A stretch of 64,000 bases of DNA, taken from contig JAGAXM010000015.1 in assembly GCA_017940895.1 (NCBI GenBank), positions 1 through 64,000 on the forward strand. The letters are read 5' to 3'. The notes beneath the pieces were generated by a model. It did no database searches, had not been told where the DNA came from, and saw only the letters and a list, made by a program, of their open reading frames with translations. A program made the translations under genes and the position numbers. Numbering within the stretch: the stretch's first letter is position 1; every line of letters begins with the position of its first letter. Origin of the DNA: Clostridiales bacterium. Lineage in GTDB: Bacteria > Bacillota > Clostridia > Saccharofermentanales > Saccharofermentanaceae. Below, one piece after another: positions 53,545 to 62,523 of this stretch.

Positions 53545-54164
53545 GCGTACACCTCCTGAATCTTCTCAACAGCTGCCTTTGTTACGAGGAGGCTGTCATA
53601 CTTCATGATGTCAAATACGTTGATCTCGTTAACCTGAGCGGACTTAACATCGGGGATGTTTCTTGTAGAAAGAACTGCGTTCTCGTTCACGCTGTCAAGA
53701 ACGATGAATGCACCCTCTGCAGCCTTAAGATCCTTGAGAGCCTTAACAGCAGCTGCTGTCTTGACAGCCTCGAGGTCGAAGTTCTCAACAACGATGATCT
53801 TGTTGTCAGCGAGCTTCGAAGAAAGAGCAGACTTCATAGCGAGTCTCTTAATCTTCTTGGGAAGCGTATAGCTGTAATCTCTGGGCTTGGGTCCGAAGAT
53901 TGTACCACCGCCGACATACTGAGCAGAACGTGTGGAACCGTGACGAGCACGACCTGTTCCCTTCTGTCTCCAAGGGCGCTTACCGCCGCCTCTTGTCTCA
54001 CTTCTCGTCTTTGTGCAGGATGTGCCCTGACGACGATTAGCGAGCGTATTTCTGATAACAGCGGCGATAGCATGCTTATTGGGCTCAATGCCGAAGATCT
54101 CGTCAGAAAGCTCGATAGAGCCAGTAACGGCGCCGCTAAGATTGTAGATGTCTAATTTAGCCAT
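53541..54164 (-). CDS. rplD: 50S ribosomal protein L4
   Basis: The 207-residue L4 carries the tunnel loop GGGKRPWRQKGTGRARHGST and ends LLVTKAAVEKIQEVYA. In enterobacteria L4 also controls the S10 leader by attenuation. Position rplC-rplD-rplW is standard. Confidence 0.97.
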   Translation of the reverse strand: MAKLDIYNLSGAVTGSIELSDEIFGIEPNKHAIAAVIRNTLANRRQGTSCTKTRSETRGGGKRPWRQKGTGRARHGSTRSAQYVGGGTIFGPKPRDYSYTLPKKIKRLAMKSALSSKLADNKIIVVENFDLEAVKTAAAVKALKDLKAAEGAFIVLDSVNENAVLSTRNIPDVKSAQVNEINVFDIMKYDSLLVTKAAVEKIQEVYA

Positions 54165-54185
54165 TTTTATCTCTCCTCCCGCCTA

Positions 54186-54818
54186 TTACTTTGCTGCCTT
54201 AACGGAAGTCTCAACTGTTACGAGACCACCCTTAGGTCCGGGAATCGCGCCCTTTAAGACGAGGATTCCTCTGTCGCCGTCAACCATAACGACGCTCAGG
54301 TTCTGTACTGTGCAATTAACTGCACCCATATGTCCAGGCATCTTCTTGCCGGGCATAACACGACCGGGTGTAGATGTAGCGCCCATGGAACCGACTCTTC
54401 TGTGGTACATGGAACCGTGACCGGAAGGACCGCCCTTCTGACCGTGGCGCTTGATGTTACCCTGGAAACCCTTACCCTTGGAAACACCGCTTACATCAAC
54501 CTGATCGCCTACTGCGAACATGTCTGATACCTTGATCTCCTGACCGAGCTCATAGTCCTCTTCGGTCTTGAACTCGCGGATAACCTTCTTAACCTCTACG
54601 CCTGCCTTTGCAAACTGACCCTTATCAGGCTTGTTTACAAGCTTCTCGCGTACTGCGCCGGAACCGACCTTGACTGCCTTGTAGCCGTCAGTCTCAACAG
54701 TCTTGTTCTGGAGCACGTACATAGGCTCTACTTCGATGACTGTTGCAGGTATGACATTGCCGTTCTCATCGAAAAGCTGTGTCATTCCGGACTTTCTGCC
54801 GATAACAAATTTTGCCAT
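54186..54818 (-). CDS. rplC: 50S ribosomal protein L3
   Basis: The 210-residue L3 starts [20 protein letters not shown] and has [20 protein letters not shown] and [20 protein letters not shown], whose loop reaches towards the peptidyl transferase centre. The start is ATG 54818 after AGGAGG; the longer reading to 54902 runs through the hairpins upstream. Confidence 0.97.
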   Translation of the reverse strand: MAKFVIGRKSGMTQLFDENGNVIPATVIEVEPMYVLQNKTVETDGYKAVKVGSGAVREKLVNKPDKGQFAKAGVEVKKVIREFKTEEDYELGQEIKVSDMFAVGDQVDVSGVSKGKGFQGNIKRHGQKGGPSGHGSMYHRRVGSMGATSTPGRVMPGKKMPGHMGAVNCTVQNLSVVMVDGDRGILVLKGAIPGPKGGLVTVETSVKAAK

Positions 54819-54846
54819 TCTTCTTTTCCTCCTGTTTAGGTTATTG

Positions 54847-54905
54847 GTTCGCTCGCTTTGTGCGAACATGACCTCGGCCGACGGACTTGGCGGTTCCGAC
54901 AACCG
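54847..54905 (-). promoter_or_regulatory. Two hairpins between rpsJ and rplC
   Basis: The 110-base gap contains, on the minus strand, CGGTT / AACCG around a GTCGG loop (54891-54905) and GTTCGC / GCGAAC around a nine-base loop (54847-54867). No U tract follows. A processing site or protein-binding element is possible. Confidence 0.4.
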
Positions 54906-54928
54906 ATTAAATACCTGTGGTCAATCTC

Positions 54929-55237
54929 TTATGCCTTGAGGGCGATGGAAACACCTGCAGGTAAGTCAAGCTTCTGAAGCGCCTCAACTGTCTTGTTGTT
55001 GGACGTATATACATCGATCAGTCTCTTATGAGTTCTCTGCTCGAACTGCTCACGGGAATCCTTGTCCTTGTGAGGTGATCTCAGGATAGTAACGATCTCC
55101 TTCTCTGTAGGGAGAGGGATAGGACCCGAATAAGAAGCGCCTGTTCTCTGAACTGCATCGATGATAGCAGCAGCGCTCTCGTCGAGGAGCTTGTGATCAT
55201 AAGCCTTGATCTTGATTCTTAACTTCTGGTTAGCCAT
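54929..55237 (-). CDS. rpsJ: 30S ribosomal protein S10
   Basis: The 102-residue S10 begins [20 protein letters not shown] and has [20 protein letters not shown] and [19 protein letters not shown], with the normal length. It opens the S10-spc block and starts after AGGAGG. Confidence 0.98.
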   Translation of the reverse strand: MANQKLRIKIKAYDHKLLDESAAAIIDAVQRTGASYSGPIPLPTEKEIVTILRSPHKDKDSREQFEQRTHKRLIDVYTSNNKTVEALQKLDLPAGVSIALKA

Positions 55238-55516
55238 TTCTTTTCCTCCGAATATGCTGTATTTTCTTCAACCTTGCCGGGCGTTTCCTTGACTTCCATT
55301 CAAAAACCCGGATCTCCAGTTACCGTATATATACGGCACTTTGGCTCCCGGGCAACGGTTATCTTGTTAATCGCTGCCGGCTTTAAGCCGAATCGCCGGG
55401 ATCCATGTCCCGACTGCTCCGCCGAAGTTACCCGCCTGACCGTGCAGCTCACTGGCTACAGACGGCAATCTCCGGTTTCAAAGCTTTGCGCGGCTTCTCA
55501 AAGTCGCACGGGTGCA
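55238..55516 (-). promoter_or_regulatory. Long structured leader of the S10 operon
   Basis: About 270 bases lie between the promoter and the rpsJ start and contain no gene. On the minus strand several pairings are visible. One is GGCTTAAAGCC flanked by CCGGC and GCCGG-type arms near 55375-55400. Another is a 14-base perfect palindrome CCGTATATATACGG (55323-55336). A third is the terminator-like element at 55302-55352. The layout suggests control of the ribosomal block in its leader. Confidence 0.5.
55302..55352 (-). terminator. Attenuator-like hairpin in the S10 leader
   Basis: On the minus strand CCCGGG (55347-55352) can pair with TCCGGG (55307-55312), enclosing CCA/TGG pairs and the CCGTATATATACGG hairpin, and is followed at once by TTTTTG. 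It has the form of an intrinsic terminator 65 bases before the rpsJ start. A CCCGG downstream (within GCCCGGC near 55278-55284) could compete with it. Confidence 0.45.
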
Positions 55517-55545
55517 ATTTTACTACGGGTTTTTAATATTGGCAA
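55517..55545 (-). promoter_or_regulatory. Promoter of the S10 operon
   Basis: On the minus strand TTGCCA (55540-55545), a 17-base spacer and TAAAAT (55517-55522) form a good sigma-A-type promoter in AT-rich DNA. It sits between the hslO stop and rpsJ. No clear terminator for hslO was seen upstream of it. Confidence 0.75.
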
Positions 55546-55591
55546 TAGTTTTTTTGTATAAATCTGCGTTTTTCTTACAAAACAAGTAAAA

Positions 55592-56524
55592 TCAACCTTT
55601 TCCCATGATTTCCGCAAAGATTTTTTCCAGTTCGGAAGGTGTAAAAGTGTACTTGGTTCCGCAGAAGTGACACACGGTCTCTATATCTTTATTATCTTTT
55701 ATCATCTTATACAGTTCGGAGCGTCCTATGGCCGCGAGTCCGTCTGCCATCCTCTCCTTGGAGCACGGGCAGGAGAAACTTACCGGATAACCGTTAAGGT
55801 ATGCGATCTCGGGATCCCCCATGAACAGATCAAGGATCTTCGCGGGCGAGAATCCTTCCTCCATAAGGAATGTGATCTCGGGGAAGCCTCCGTTCGCACG
55901 CTTCTCGACATAATCGAGATCCTCTTCCGTGAATCCGGGCATCATCTGTATCATCATGCCGCCGGCGTTTATGACGTGTCCGTCCTTGATCTGGACACCG
56001 AGCGCCACAACCGAAGGCGTCTGCTCCGAAGAAGCAAGATAATATGTAAAGTCCTCGGCGATCTCGCCGGATATAAGCTCGACTGATCCCGAATAGGGTT
56101 CCTTAAGGCCGACATCGCGGATCACGGTAAGAGATCCGTTCTTTCCTACCGCCGCTCCGACATTTATCTTGCCGGGACGAAGATATGTGGTCTCAACTTC
56201 GCTCTCGTAAGGATATGCCCTTGCATGACCTTTATTGTCACATACGCATGTCATACCTCTGATCGGACCGTCTGCTCTGATGATAGTCGTCTGAGTATCG
56301 GTATCGTTCTTCAGGCTCTCGGCTATGAGCAAAGATCCCGTAAGAAATCTTCCGAGCGCTGCCGTGGCGGCATTGGTCGTGTTGTGTATGGATCTCGCCT
56401 TCTCGACCGCGGCAGTCGTTCTTATCGCGACAGCCTTAACATTCCCCTTAAGAGCAACCGCTCTTACGAGGTGGTCTTCCCTCTCGTCGAGGGGCATACC
56501 GGATGCGTAATACTTTTCGTCCAT
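55592..56524 (-). CDS. hslO: Redox-regulated chaperone Hsp33
   Basis: The 310-residue protein has the Hsp33 core, including GGMMIQMMPGFTEEDLDYVE and EEGFSPAKILDLFMGDPEIA. Its C-terminal zinc switch is SCPCSKERM (CxC) and CHFCGTKY (CxxC) about 30 residues later. Oxidation of these four cysteines activates its holdase function. Its ATG shares a base with the stop of the M23 peptidase gene, making it the last member of the ftsEX operon, an unusual place. Confidence 0.96.
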   Translation of the reverse strand: MDEKYYASGMPLDEREDHLVRAVALKGNVKAVAIRTTAAVEKARSIHNTTNAATAALGRFLTGSLLIAESLKNDTDTQTTIIRADGPIRGMTCVCDNKGHARAYPYESEVETTYLRPGKINVGAAVGKNGSLTVIRDVGLKEPYSGSVELISGEIAEDFTYYLASSEQTPSVVALGVQIKDGHVINAGGMMIQMMPGFTEEDLDYVEKRANGGFPEITFLMEEGFSPAKILDLFMGDPEIAYLNGYPVSFSCPCSKERMADGLAAIGRSELYKMIKDNKDIETVCHFCGTKYTFTPSELEKIFAEIMGKG

Positions 56525-57915
56525 TACGGAAGCACGCTCAACGGATCTACTCTGTTGCCGTTGATCCTGACTTCGAAGTGGAGGTGCGAACCTGTCGATC
56601 CGCCTGTAGAACCTACTGTACCTACGGCTTCTCCCGCAGATACGCTCTGACCGTTGCTTACATATACGCTCGTGCAGTGAGCATAAAGTGTCGATACGCC
56701 GTTGCCGTGATCGATGATGAAGTAGTTGCCGTAACCGGAACCTCCCCAGTTCTGACCGGGAACGGGCGTCTCAACATAGATGACCGTACCTGATGCCGCA
56801 GCCATGATCGTATCTCCGAATCCCGCACCGATATCGATACCGGAGTGGAATCTTGTATTGCCGTAAATAGGATGTGTCCTGTATCCGAAGTAGGACGTTA
56901 TCGTATGACACCATGTAGGCCACTGCAGTGATACACCGCTTGTATTTGCCGTGGGTACGGGTGTCGGAGTTGCAGCCTCCGCAGGAGCTGTTGTCTCCGT
57001 CGGTGCGGAAGGATCTGTCGAACTCGTCTCGGATGTCTGTGATGTTGCCGTAGTCGTTGTGGTAGTGGAAGTTGCCGCTGCGACCTCGGCATCATACTGA
57101 GCCTGCAAAGAAGCGATCTGCGAATCGAGTGATGCGGCAAGTGCTTCGAGCGAATTCTCCTGAGCTGTCCATGAATCGAGCTCACAGGAAATATCCTCGA
57201 GAGCTGCCGTAGTCTCACCGATACGGGCCTCGAGCTCATCGAGCTGAGCCTGCTTCTCGTCTGCTATAGCCTGCATCTCGTCTGCCTGCTGCAGTGCAAG
57301 CTCACGCTGCATCTCTGCATTCTGCAAAGCGATCTCCATCTGATCGACAGCCTGTGCATCGGCATCGGATATAAGCGCGATGATCTCCATATTGGTAAAG
57401 AATCCCGCAAGGCTGTCGGACTCGAGAAGAACTTCGAGCGTGGACTTGTTCTGGTATTCGAACATAACGGAGAGTCTTTCCTGGAACATCTCCTCGGTAG
57501 CCGCAAGATTATCCTGAGCCTGAATATACTGATCAAGAGCCTCTGTCTTGGCAATAAGTGCCGCCGCGAGCTGAGCCGCGATGACTTCGTACTGAGCCAT
57601 CTGCTCCTCGGAAAGCTGATTAAGCTCGGCAAGCTCACCGCTTAAAGCATTACGCTGACCTGCAAGAGACGATACCATGTTGGCAGCCGCCTGTGCATTC
57701 GCGGCAGCCTGGTCTCTCTCGTTTCTTCGCGCCTCGAGTTCGTCCGCCGTATCGAAAAGGAACATCTCCGATCGCATGAACACATCATTCGATGCGCTTA
57801 CGCATACGGGCTTACTTAAGAACAGCGTGGTAAAACTTGCCGCTCCCATAAAGACAAGCATGAGAAGCGTTGCCGTAATCTTCTTAATATGTCTTTCAAT
57901 AAATAATCTGATCAT
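56524..57915 (-). CDS. EnvC-like murein hydrolase activator / M23 family peptidase
   Basis: This 463-residue protein has a signal peptide or anchor (about residues 12-42) and a long coiled coil (about 55-270, Gln/Glu/Ala-rich). A Thr/Pro/Ala-rich linker (about 275-325) follows, then a C-terminal LytM/M23 domain. The M23 domain shows HSGIDIGAGF (HxxxD), YGNYFIIDHGNG and SHLHFEVRING (HxH), so the zinc ligands appear intact and it may be a true endopeptidase. Coupling by an ATGA overlap to ftsX indicates that it is the extracellular partner controlled by FtsEX, as EnvC or PcsB are in other bacteria. Confidence 0.92.
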   Translation of the reverse strand: MIRLFIERHIKKITATLLMLVFMGAASFTTLFLSKPVCVSASNDVFMRSEMFLFDTADELEARRNERDQAAANAQAAANMVSSLAGQRNALSGELAELNQLSEEQMAQYEVIAAQLAAALIAKTEALDQYIQAQDNLAATEEMFQERLSVMFEYQNKSTLEVLLESDSLAGFFTNMEIIALISDADAQAVDQMEIALQNAEMQRELALQQADEMQAIADEKQAQLDELEARIGETTAALEDISCELDSWTAQENSLEALAASLDSQIASLQAQYDAEVAAATSTTTTTTATSQTSETSSTDPSAPTETTAPAEAATPTPVPTANTSGVSLQWPTWCHTITSYFGYRTHPIYGNTRFHSGIDIGAGFGDTIMAAASGTVIYVETPVPGQNWGGSGYGNYFIIDHGNGVSTLYAHCTSVYVSNGQSVSAGEAVGTVGSTGGSTGSHLHFEVRINGNRVDPLSVLP

Positions 57916-58808
57916 ACCTTAATATACTTCCTGACAGAGATTCCGCTTCCGATGCCTCCGATAAGGATACCCGTGATCAAAGTAAGACCCAATACCCACC
58001 AGATCACTGCCCTCGCCGGAAGAATAGCATAAAAGCTCGTCGGATCGATGTTCGCCATTATCTTCGTATAGACCGCTTTATACATTATGATCGTAACCGC
58101 CCATGCACATACCGCACTGATAAGGCCTATGATCGCACCTTCAATGATGTAAGGCATTCTTATGTATGCATTTGTCGCACCGACGAACTTCATGATCTCG
58201 ATCTCATTCGCTCTTGAATAAACGGAGATCCTTACCATCGTCGATATGATGAACAGCGCGATGACAAACAGCAGCACTGATGCTGCGGCAGTTCCGATAT
58301 TTACATATCTTCCCGCACGCGTAAGCACATCCATAACGCGGCTCTCGCGGGAAACCTTCGATACGCCCGGCAAAGTCTCGAGTCTTGATACGACTTCGTC
58401 ACCGAGTGAAGGATCGGAGATCCTTACGGAGAATGTATAAGGAAGATACATATTGTAATCGAACTCATCGAGGATAGACTGGCTGTCTCCGAGATTGGTC
58501 TTGAAGTTATAGTAGTTCTCTTCGGGACTTCTTCTTACGACCTCGATGATACGTGTGTCCTCGTGGATAAGCATCTCCGTCTGTGCAAGTTCCTCGTCAG
58601 ACACCTGAAGCTTCATATAAACTTCGATCGGCGGCTGCTGTCCGAGCTTCCTCATGATCGCTCTGGCATTAGCGGAGAACACGAAGAACAGACTTAATAT
58701 CATAAGCATGAGAAGGATAGTCGTAATGGATGCCACGGTAACGAACGGGTGACGCTTGATACCCGACAGACCTTCTCTGACTGAATTGAAAAAAGCTTTT
58801 ATGATCAT
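57912..58808 (-). CDS. ftsX: Cell division protein FtsX
   Basis: The 298-residue protein has the FtsX layout. A cytoplasmic start (SVREGLSGIKRHPFVTVASI) is followed by one membrane helix near residues 22-45, an extracellular loop of about 120 residues (EVYMKLQVSDEELAQTEML), and three C-terminal helices with SRANEIEIMKFVGATNAYIR between. With FtsE it signals to the external hydrolase rather than transporting a solute. It overlaps both neighbours by four bases. Confidence 0.94.
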   Translation of the reverse strand: MIIKAFFNSVREGLSGIKRHPFVTVASITTILLMLMILSLFFVFSANARAIMRKLGQQPPIEVYMKLQVSDEELAQTEMLIHEDTRIIEVVRRSPEENYYNFKTNLGDSQSILDEFDYNMYLPYTFSVRISDPSLGDEVVSRLETLPGVSKVSRESRVMDVLTRAGRYVNIGTAAASVLLFVIALFIISTMVRISVYSRANEIEIMKFVGATNAYIRMPYIIEGAIIGLISAVCAWAVTIIMYKAVYTKIMANIDPTSFYAILPARAVIWWVLGLTLITGILIGGIGSGISVRKYIKV

Positions 58809-60088
58809 TCGTCGTCCTCCTGGATATCAAGATCTATATCATCCAAGCGGACTTCTTCAAGCCAGCTGTCGTCATCTTCCTTCTCGGGTTCGGATACGGG
58901 AGTCTCCTCGGGATCGGGTTCGACAGATGTCTCGCTGATCTCGGGCTCATCAGGCTCGAAAGGAATCTCCTCCACGGGGATCTCATCAAGAGAATCCGCC
59001 TTGAAGGGCAGCCCTGCATCCTCCTTGGGCAGCATATACTCGGGAGACTGCTCCACAGTCTGGATCACTTCCTCTTCATCGGCCCCTGCAGGCTCTTCCT
59101 GCACCGCGGTTTTCTCAACGGGGATCTCCTCGGGGATAACCTCTTCTTCGTTCTCGACGGGAAGTGCACTGACATCCGTGATCACATCACCGAAAGCGAC
59201 TTCTTCGTCATCATAACTGTCCTCATCTCCGAAAGCCGCAGGCGCAACAGGCGCAGGCATAACAGATGCAGGTACGGCAGGAACCACAGGTGTAACAGCT
59301 GCGGCAGGAGTATCACCGAAGTAGAAGTCTCCGATCGGGGGCTTCTCTTTAATTGCCGGAAGAGGAGCAGGAGAAAGTGATGCTTCATTGATCTTCTGAT
59401 TGGAATAAACGCTGTCTTCCTTGTCTCTTACTACTATGCCGTCTTCGATCTCGATTACTCTCTTCTTCATCCTGTCGACCATGTTGGCATCGTGAGTACA
59501 TACGATGACTGTCGTTCCGGATCTGTTGATATCAAGAAGAAGACCCATTATATTCTCGGATGTCTCTGGGTCAAGGTTACCCGTCGGCTCATCGGCGATA
59601 AGGATCTTGGGGTTATTGAGCATAGCACGCGCGATCGCGACTCTCTGACACTCACCGCCCGAAAGCTGCTGCGGATATGCATCCGCCTTATCCTTAAGTC
59701 CTACGATATTAAGAACCAATTGTACTTTCTGATGAAGACTCTTTCTGGACAGACCGATGATCTCTCCTGCAAATGAGATGTTCTCGGCGACCGTCTTGGT
59801 CTCTATAAGTCTGAAGTCCTGGAAGACCATTCCGATCTGTCTTCTTAAGACGGGGACTAATGCTCTCGGCATTCCCGAGATCGGGAACCCGTCGACGGTG
59901 ATCGTACCTTCGTTCGGTCTCTCCTCGCAGTTCATGCACTTGAGAAGAGTTGACTTACCCGAACCGCTCTTACCAATTACAAATACAAATTCTCCGTCAT
60001 CTATAAGAAACGATACTCCTCTCAATGCCTCTTTGGCATTTGCTCCGGAGTTCTTGTATGTCTTCTTAACGTTCTGAAATTTTATCAT
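58805..60088 (-). CDS. ftsE: Cell division ATP-binding protein FtsE with long acidic C-terminal extension
   Basis: Residues 1 to about 225 form a full FtsE ATPase: IGKSGSGKSTLLKCMN (Walker A), LSGGECQRVAIARAM, ILIADEPTGNLDPE (Walker B) and the H-loop VCTHD. FtsE is normally about 220-230 residues; here 427. The extra 200 residues are low-complexity, rich in Glu, Asp, Pro and Ala (PAAAVTPVVPAVPASVMPAP; many E/D runs), ending LDDIDLDIQEDDE. There is no frameshift; the tail reads straight through to an overlapping ftsX start. The tail is probably disordered and may bind a division protein or control FtsEX. Confidence 0.93.
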   Translation of the reverse strand: MIKFQNVKKTYKNSGANAKEALRGVSFLIDDGEFVFVIGKSGSGKSTLLKCMNCEERPNEGTITVDGFPISGMPRALVPVLRRQIGMVFQDFRLIETKTVAENISFAGEIIGLSRKSLHQKVQLVLNIVGLKDKADAYPQQLSGGECQRVAIARAMLNNPKILIADEPTGNLDPETSENIMGLLLDINRSGTTVIVCTHDANMVDRMKKRVIEIEDGIVVRDKEDSVYSNQKINEASLSPAPLPAIKEKPPIGDFYFGDTPAAAVTPVVPAVPASVMPAPVAPAAFGDEDSYDDEEVAFGDVITDVSALPVENEEEVIPEEIPVEKTAVQEEPAGADEEEVIQTVEQSPEYMLPKEDAGLPFKADSLDEIPVEEIPFEPDEPEISETSVEPDPEETPVSEPEKEDDDSWLEEVRLDDIDLDIQEDDE

Positions 60089-61188
60089 CTGATCATGTTG
60101 TCCTTGCTCGTCTCAAGGTATTCCAGATATGTCCTTACCATGGAAGCTATCTTGAAGAGCACCGCATCATCGAACGATCTCAGATCAAGTCCGGTATTCT
60201 TCTTAACCTTGTCGAGTCTGTATACCAATGTATTTCTGTGAACGAAGAGCTCACGTGAAGTCTCACTTCCGTTCAGATTATTCTCGAAGAAGCAGTCGAT
60301 CGTAGCAAGAGTATCCTCATCGAGGGATCTGTATGCCTCATTCGGGAATACTTCTTCTATAAACATACGGCACAGCGTCGAAGGAAGCTGATAGATAAGT
60401 CTTCCGATACCGAGCTGATTGTACTTCGAGATATAGCAGTTCTTCTCAAAGATCTTTCCTACGCGCAGCGCAAGCATGGAATCCCTGTAGCTCTTCGCGA
60501 TCTGCTGGAAAAGAGGAACAAACGAACCAACACCGATGTAAGCCGTGATGCCCTCGTTATTAAGGCTGTCGAGTATAGCCTGGCTTGTCTCATCAACAAA
60601 AGCGTTCTTGTCTGCATCTTCATTAAGATCAGCTACATTAAGAACGATGATCGATGTGGACTCATCCATGGCAAGCACGGTGGAATTGGAGTTCTCTCCG
60701 TAGATGCTCTGAAGAATATCAAGAGTATTGGCACCATCCTCTTCACTCGTCCTGACGACGATAACGAGTCTGGGTTCATTGCAGTTGATCTTGAAGTCAC
60801 GCGCCTTGATCGGAATCTCACCCGCGAGCTCATTCTCGAGAAGCACGCTCTTTATGAAAAGCTCCTTCTCGGCATCCGTTCCGTGCTCTTTGACTACTGT
60901 CTTGATCCATTCGCCGAGAAGCGACAGATTAACTCTGGTGTTCGCATCGTTACCGTCGAGATAAGCAATGTAACGAACCTGGTCATTAAGGATAATCTTC
61001 ATGTAAGACTTATCTGAAGTAGACGAGAACTGATCTTCTGAAAGCATTACGGCCCTGGAAGCAGAATCCTGCTGGCCTTCCATGTCGGGATTGGTCGAAG
61101 CGATGATGACACCGCTGGTATCCATAACTCCCGCTTCTGTCTTAAGTATCGATGCCGCCTGCTTTATACACTTTTTGATCTCTTCCAT
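60085..61188 (-). CDS. PucR/CdaR-type transcriptional regulator
   Basis: This 367-residue protein has an N-terminal sensor-like region (KQAASILKTEAGVMDTSGVI) resembling a diacid-recognition or GAF-type domain, a middle GGDEF-like/PucR linker region, and a C-terminal PucR helix-turn-helix. The helix-turn-helix spans about residues 300-360 with FFENNLNGSETSRELFVHRN and TLVYRLDKVKKNTGLDLRSF. CdaR-family members regulate sugar-diacid or purine genes in response to a metabolite. Here the gene is coupled by overlap to ftsE, so it may regulate, or merely share, the ftsEX transcript. The start is ATG 61188 after AAGGAG. Confidence 0.85.
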   Translation of the reverse strand: MEEIKKCIKQAASILKTEAGVMDTSGVIIASTNPDMEGQQDSASRAVMLSEDQFSSTSDKSYMKIILNDQVRYIAYLDGNDANTRVNLSLLGEWIKTVVKEHGTDAEKELFIKSVLLENELAGEIPIKARDFKINCNEPRLVIVVRTSEEDGANTLDILQSIYGENSNSTVLAMDESTSIIVLNVADLNEDADKNAFVDETSQAILDSLNNEGITAYIGVGSFVPLFQQIAKSYRDSMLALRVGKIFEKNCYISKYNQLGIGRLIYQLPSTLCRMFIEEVFPNEAYRSLDEDTLATIDCFFENNLNGSETSRELFVHRNTLVYRLDKVKKNTGLDLRSFDDAVLFKIASMVRTYLEYLETSKDNMIR

Positions 61189-61229
61189 AATGACTCCTTT
61201 TTGGATCGTGGGCACATTTATACTCATAA

Positions 61230-61258
61230 ATAGTAACCTTTTAGCGCCTTTTAAACAA
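61230..61258 (-). promoter_or_regulatory. Promoter of the regulator-ftsEX-M23-hslO operon
   Basis: On the minus strand TTGTTT (61253-61258), a 17-base spacer and TACTAT (61230-61235) precede the regulator start by about 42 bases. It lies just after the terminator of the sugar ABC ATPase gene. Confidence 0.55.
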
Positions 61259-61299
61259 GTCGTAAGGAAAGGTTGACATCTAATCGAAAAGAAGCAAAT

Positions 61300-61332
61300 G
61301 AAAAGAGCCGGCAAGTAAACTTGTCCGGCTCT
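61300..61332 (-). terminator. Rho-independent terminator after the sugar ABC ATPase gene
   Basis: On the minus strand AGAGCCGG and CCGGCTCT pair, with an inner CAAG/CTTG stem, followed by TTTTC. It lies 24 bases past the stop. Confidence 0.92.
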
Positions 61333-61355
61333 CTACAACTCTGGAGAGTAAATTA

Positions 61356-62471
61356 TCAGGAAATGATGCTCTGCTCTGTATCCTTGTCGAACAGGTGGAT
61401 ACGGTTAGTATCGATAGCGAGGTCAACGACCTGACCAACTGTAGACTGGGATGTTGTAGGGTCAACTCTACATGTGAGAGGGAGAGCTCCGTTAACTGTA
61501 ACGTAGAGGTATGTCTCGGCACCGAGCATCTCAACGACGTCAACGTCAGCTGCGAATGCTGTCTCAGGGTGCTCTGTAACGTATGTAGCTTCATCTGTGA
61601 TAGCCTCAGGACGTACACCGAAGATAACTTCCTGACCATCGCGCTCCATAACTTCCTCAACAGCATAACGATCGGGAAGCTTAACTGTAACGTTCTCGAA
61701 TGTTACGTATACATCAGAACCGTCAACGTTGATTGTAGCGTTGATGAAGTTCATAGGAGGCATTCCGATAAATCCTGCAACGAATGTGTTGATCGGGTTA
61801 TCGTAGAGCTCCGTAGGAGAGTCAACCTGCTGGATGAAACCGTCCTTCATAACGACGATTCTGGTACCCATGGTCATAGCCTCTGTCTGATCGTGTGTAA
61901 CGTATACGAATGTTGTCTTAAGTCTGTGGTGGAGCTTTGTGATCTCAACACGCATCTGAACACGGAGCTTAGCGTCGAGGTTGGAGAGAGGCTCGTCCAT
62001 GAGGAAGACCTTAGGATCACGAACGATAGCACGTCCGAGAGCAACTCTCTGTCTCTGTCCACCGGAGAGAGCCTTAGGCTTTCTCTCGAGGAGGTGCTCG
62101 ATCTCGAGGATCTTAGCTGCCTCTGTTACACGGCGGTTGATCTCATCCTTAGGCATCTTCTTGAGCTTAAGGGAGAATGCCATGTTGTCACGTACTGTCA
62201 TGTGAGGATAGAGAGCGTAGTTCTGGAAAACCATCGCGATATCTCTGTCCTTAGGAAGAACGTCGTTGATAAGACGGTCTTCAATGTAGATCTCACCCTC
62301 TGAAATATCTTCGAGACCTGCGAGCATACGAAGTGTTGTTGACTTACCGCAACCAGAAGGACCAACGAGGATAACGAACTCCTTATCAGCTACTTCAAGG
62401 TTGAAATCGGAAACAGCTACGACGCCGCCGTCATACTTCTTGTAAACATGCTGGAAAGATAAACTTGCCAT
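61356..62471 (-). CDS. CUT1-type sugar ABC transporter ATP-binding protein (MsmX/UgpC-like)
   Basis: The 371-residue protein starts [20 protein letters not shown] and has [52 protein letters not shown] and a C-terminal TOBE/MalK-like domain (about 240-371) with [15 protein letters not shown]. MsmX-type ATPases energise several sugar importers whose permease genes lie elsewhere. None is seen near this gene, and it has its own terminator, consistent with a stand-alone shared ATPase. The start is ATG 62471 after GGAGG; a TTG six codons upstream overlaps the site. Confidence 0.94.
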   Translation of the reverse strand: MASLSFQHVYKKYDGGVVAVSDFNLEVADKEFVILVGPSGCGKSTTLRMLAGLEDISEGEIYIEDRLINDVLPKDRDIAMVFQNYALYPHMTVRDNMAFSLKLKKMPKDEINRRVTEAAKILEIEHLLERKPKALSGGQRQRVALGRAIVRDPKVFLMDEPLSNLDAKLRVQMRVEITKLHHRLKTTFVYVTHDQTEAMTMGTRIVVMKDGFIQQVDSPTELYDNPINTFVAGFIGMPPMNFINATINVDGSDVYVTFENVTVKLPDRYAVEEVMERDGQEVIFGVRPEAITDEATYVTEHPETAFAADVDVVEMLGAETYLYVTVNGALPLTCRVDPTTSQSTVGQVVDLAIDTNRIHLFDKDTEQSIIS

Positions 62472-62514
62472 AATTTCAATAACCTCCAAAACGCCTTGCG
62501 GCTTATATGCGATT

Positions 62515-62523
62515 ATAATAGCA
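62515..62523 (-). promoter_or_regulatory. Extended -10 promoter candidate of the sugar ABC ATPase gene
   Basis: The minus strand reads TGCTATTATAAT, giving two overlapping -10 choices. The -35 region is weak, so position is approximate. It lies about 44 bases before the ATG. Confidence 0.45.

Noticed and set aside
56950..57080. Thr/Pro/Ala-rich low-complexity stretch as a sign of a pseudogene or frameshift
   Set aside because: The frame is continuous from signal peptide to M23 domain; such linkers are normal in wall hydrolases.
61395..62303. A 302-codon open frame on the plus strand
   Set aside because: It is antisense to the well-supported sugar ABC ATPase; Cys/Ser/Leu-rich composition and no family resemblance mark it as a shadow.
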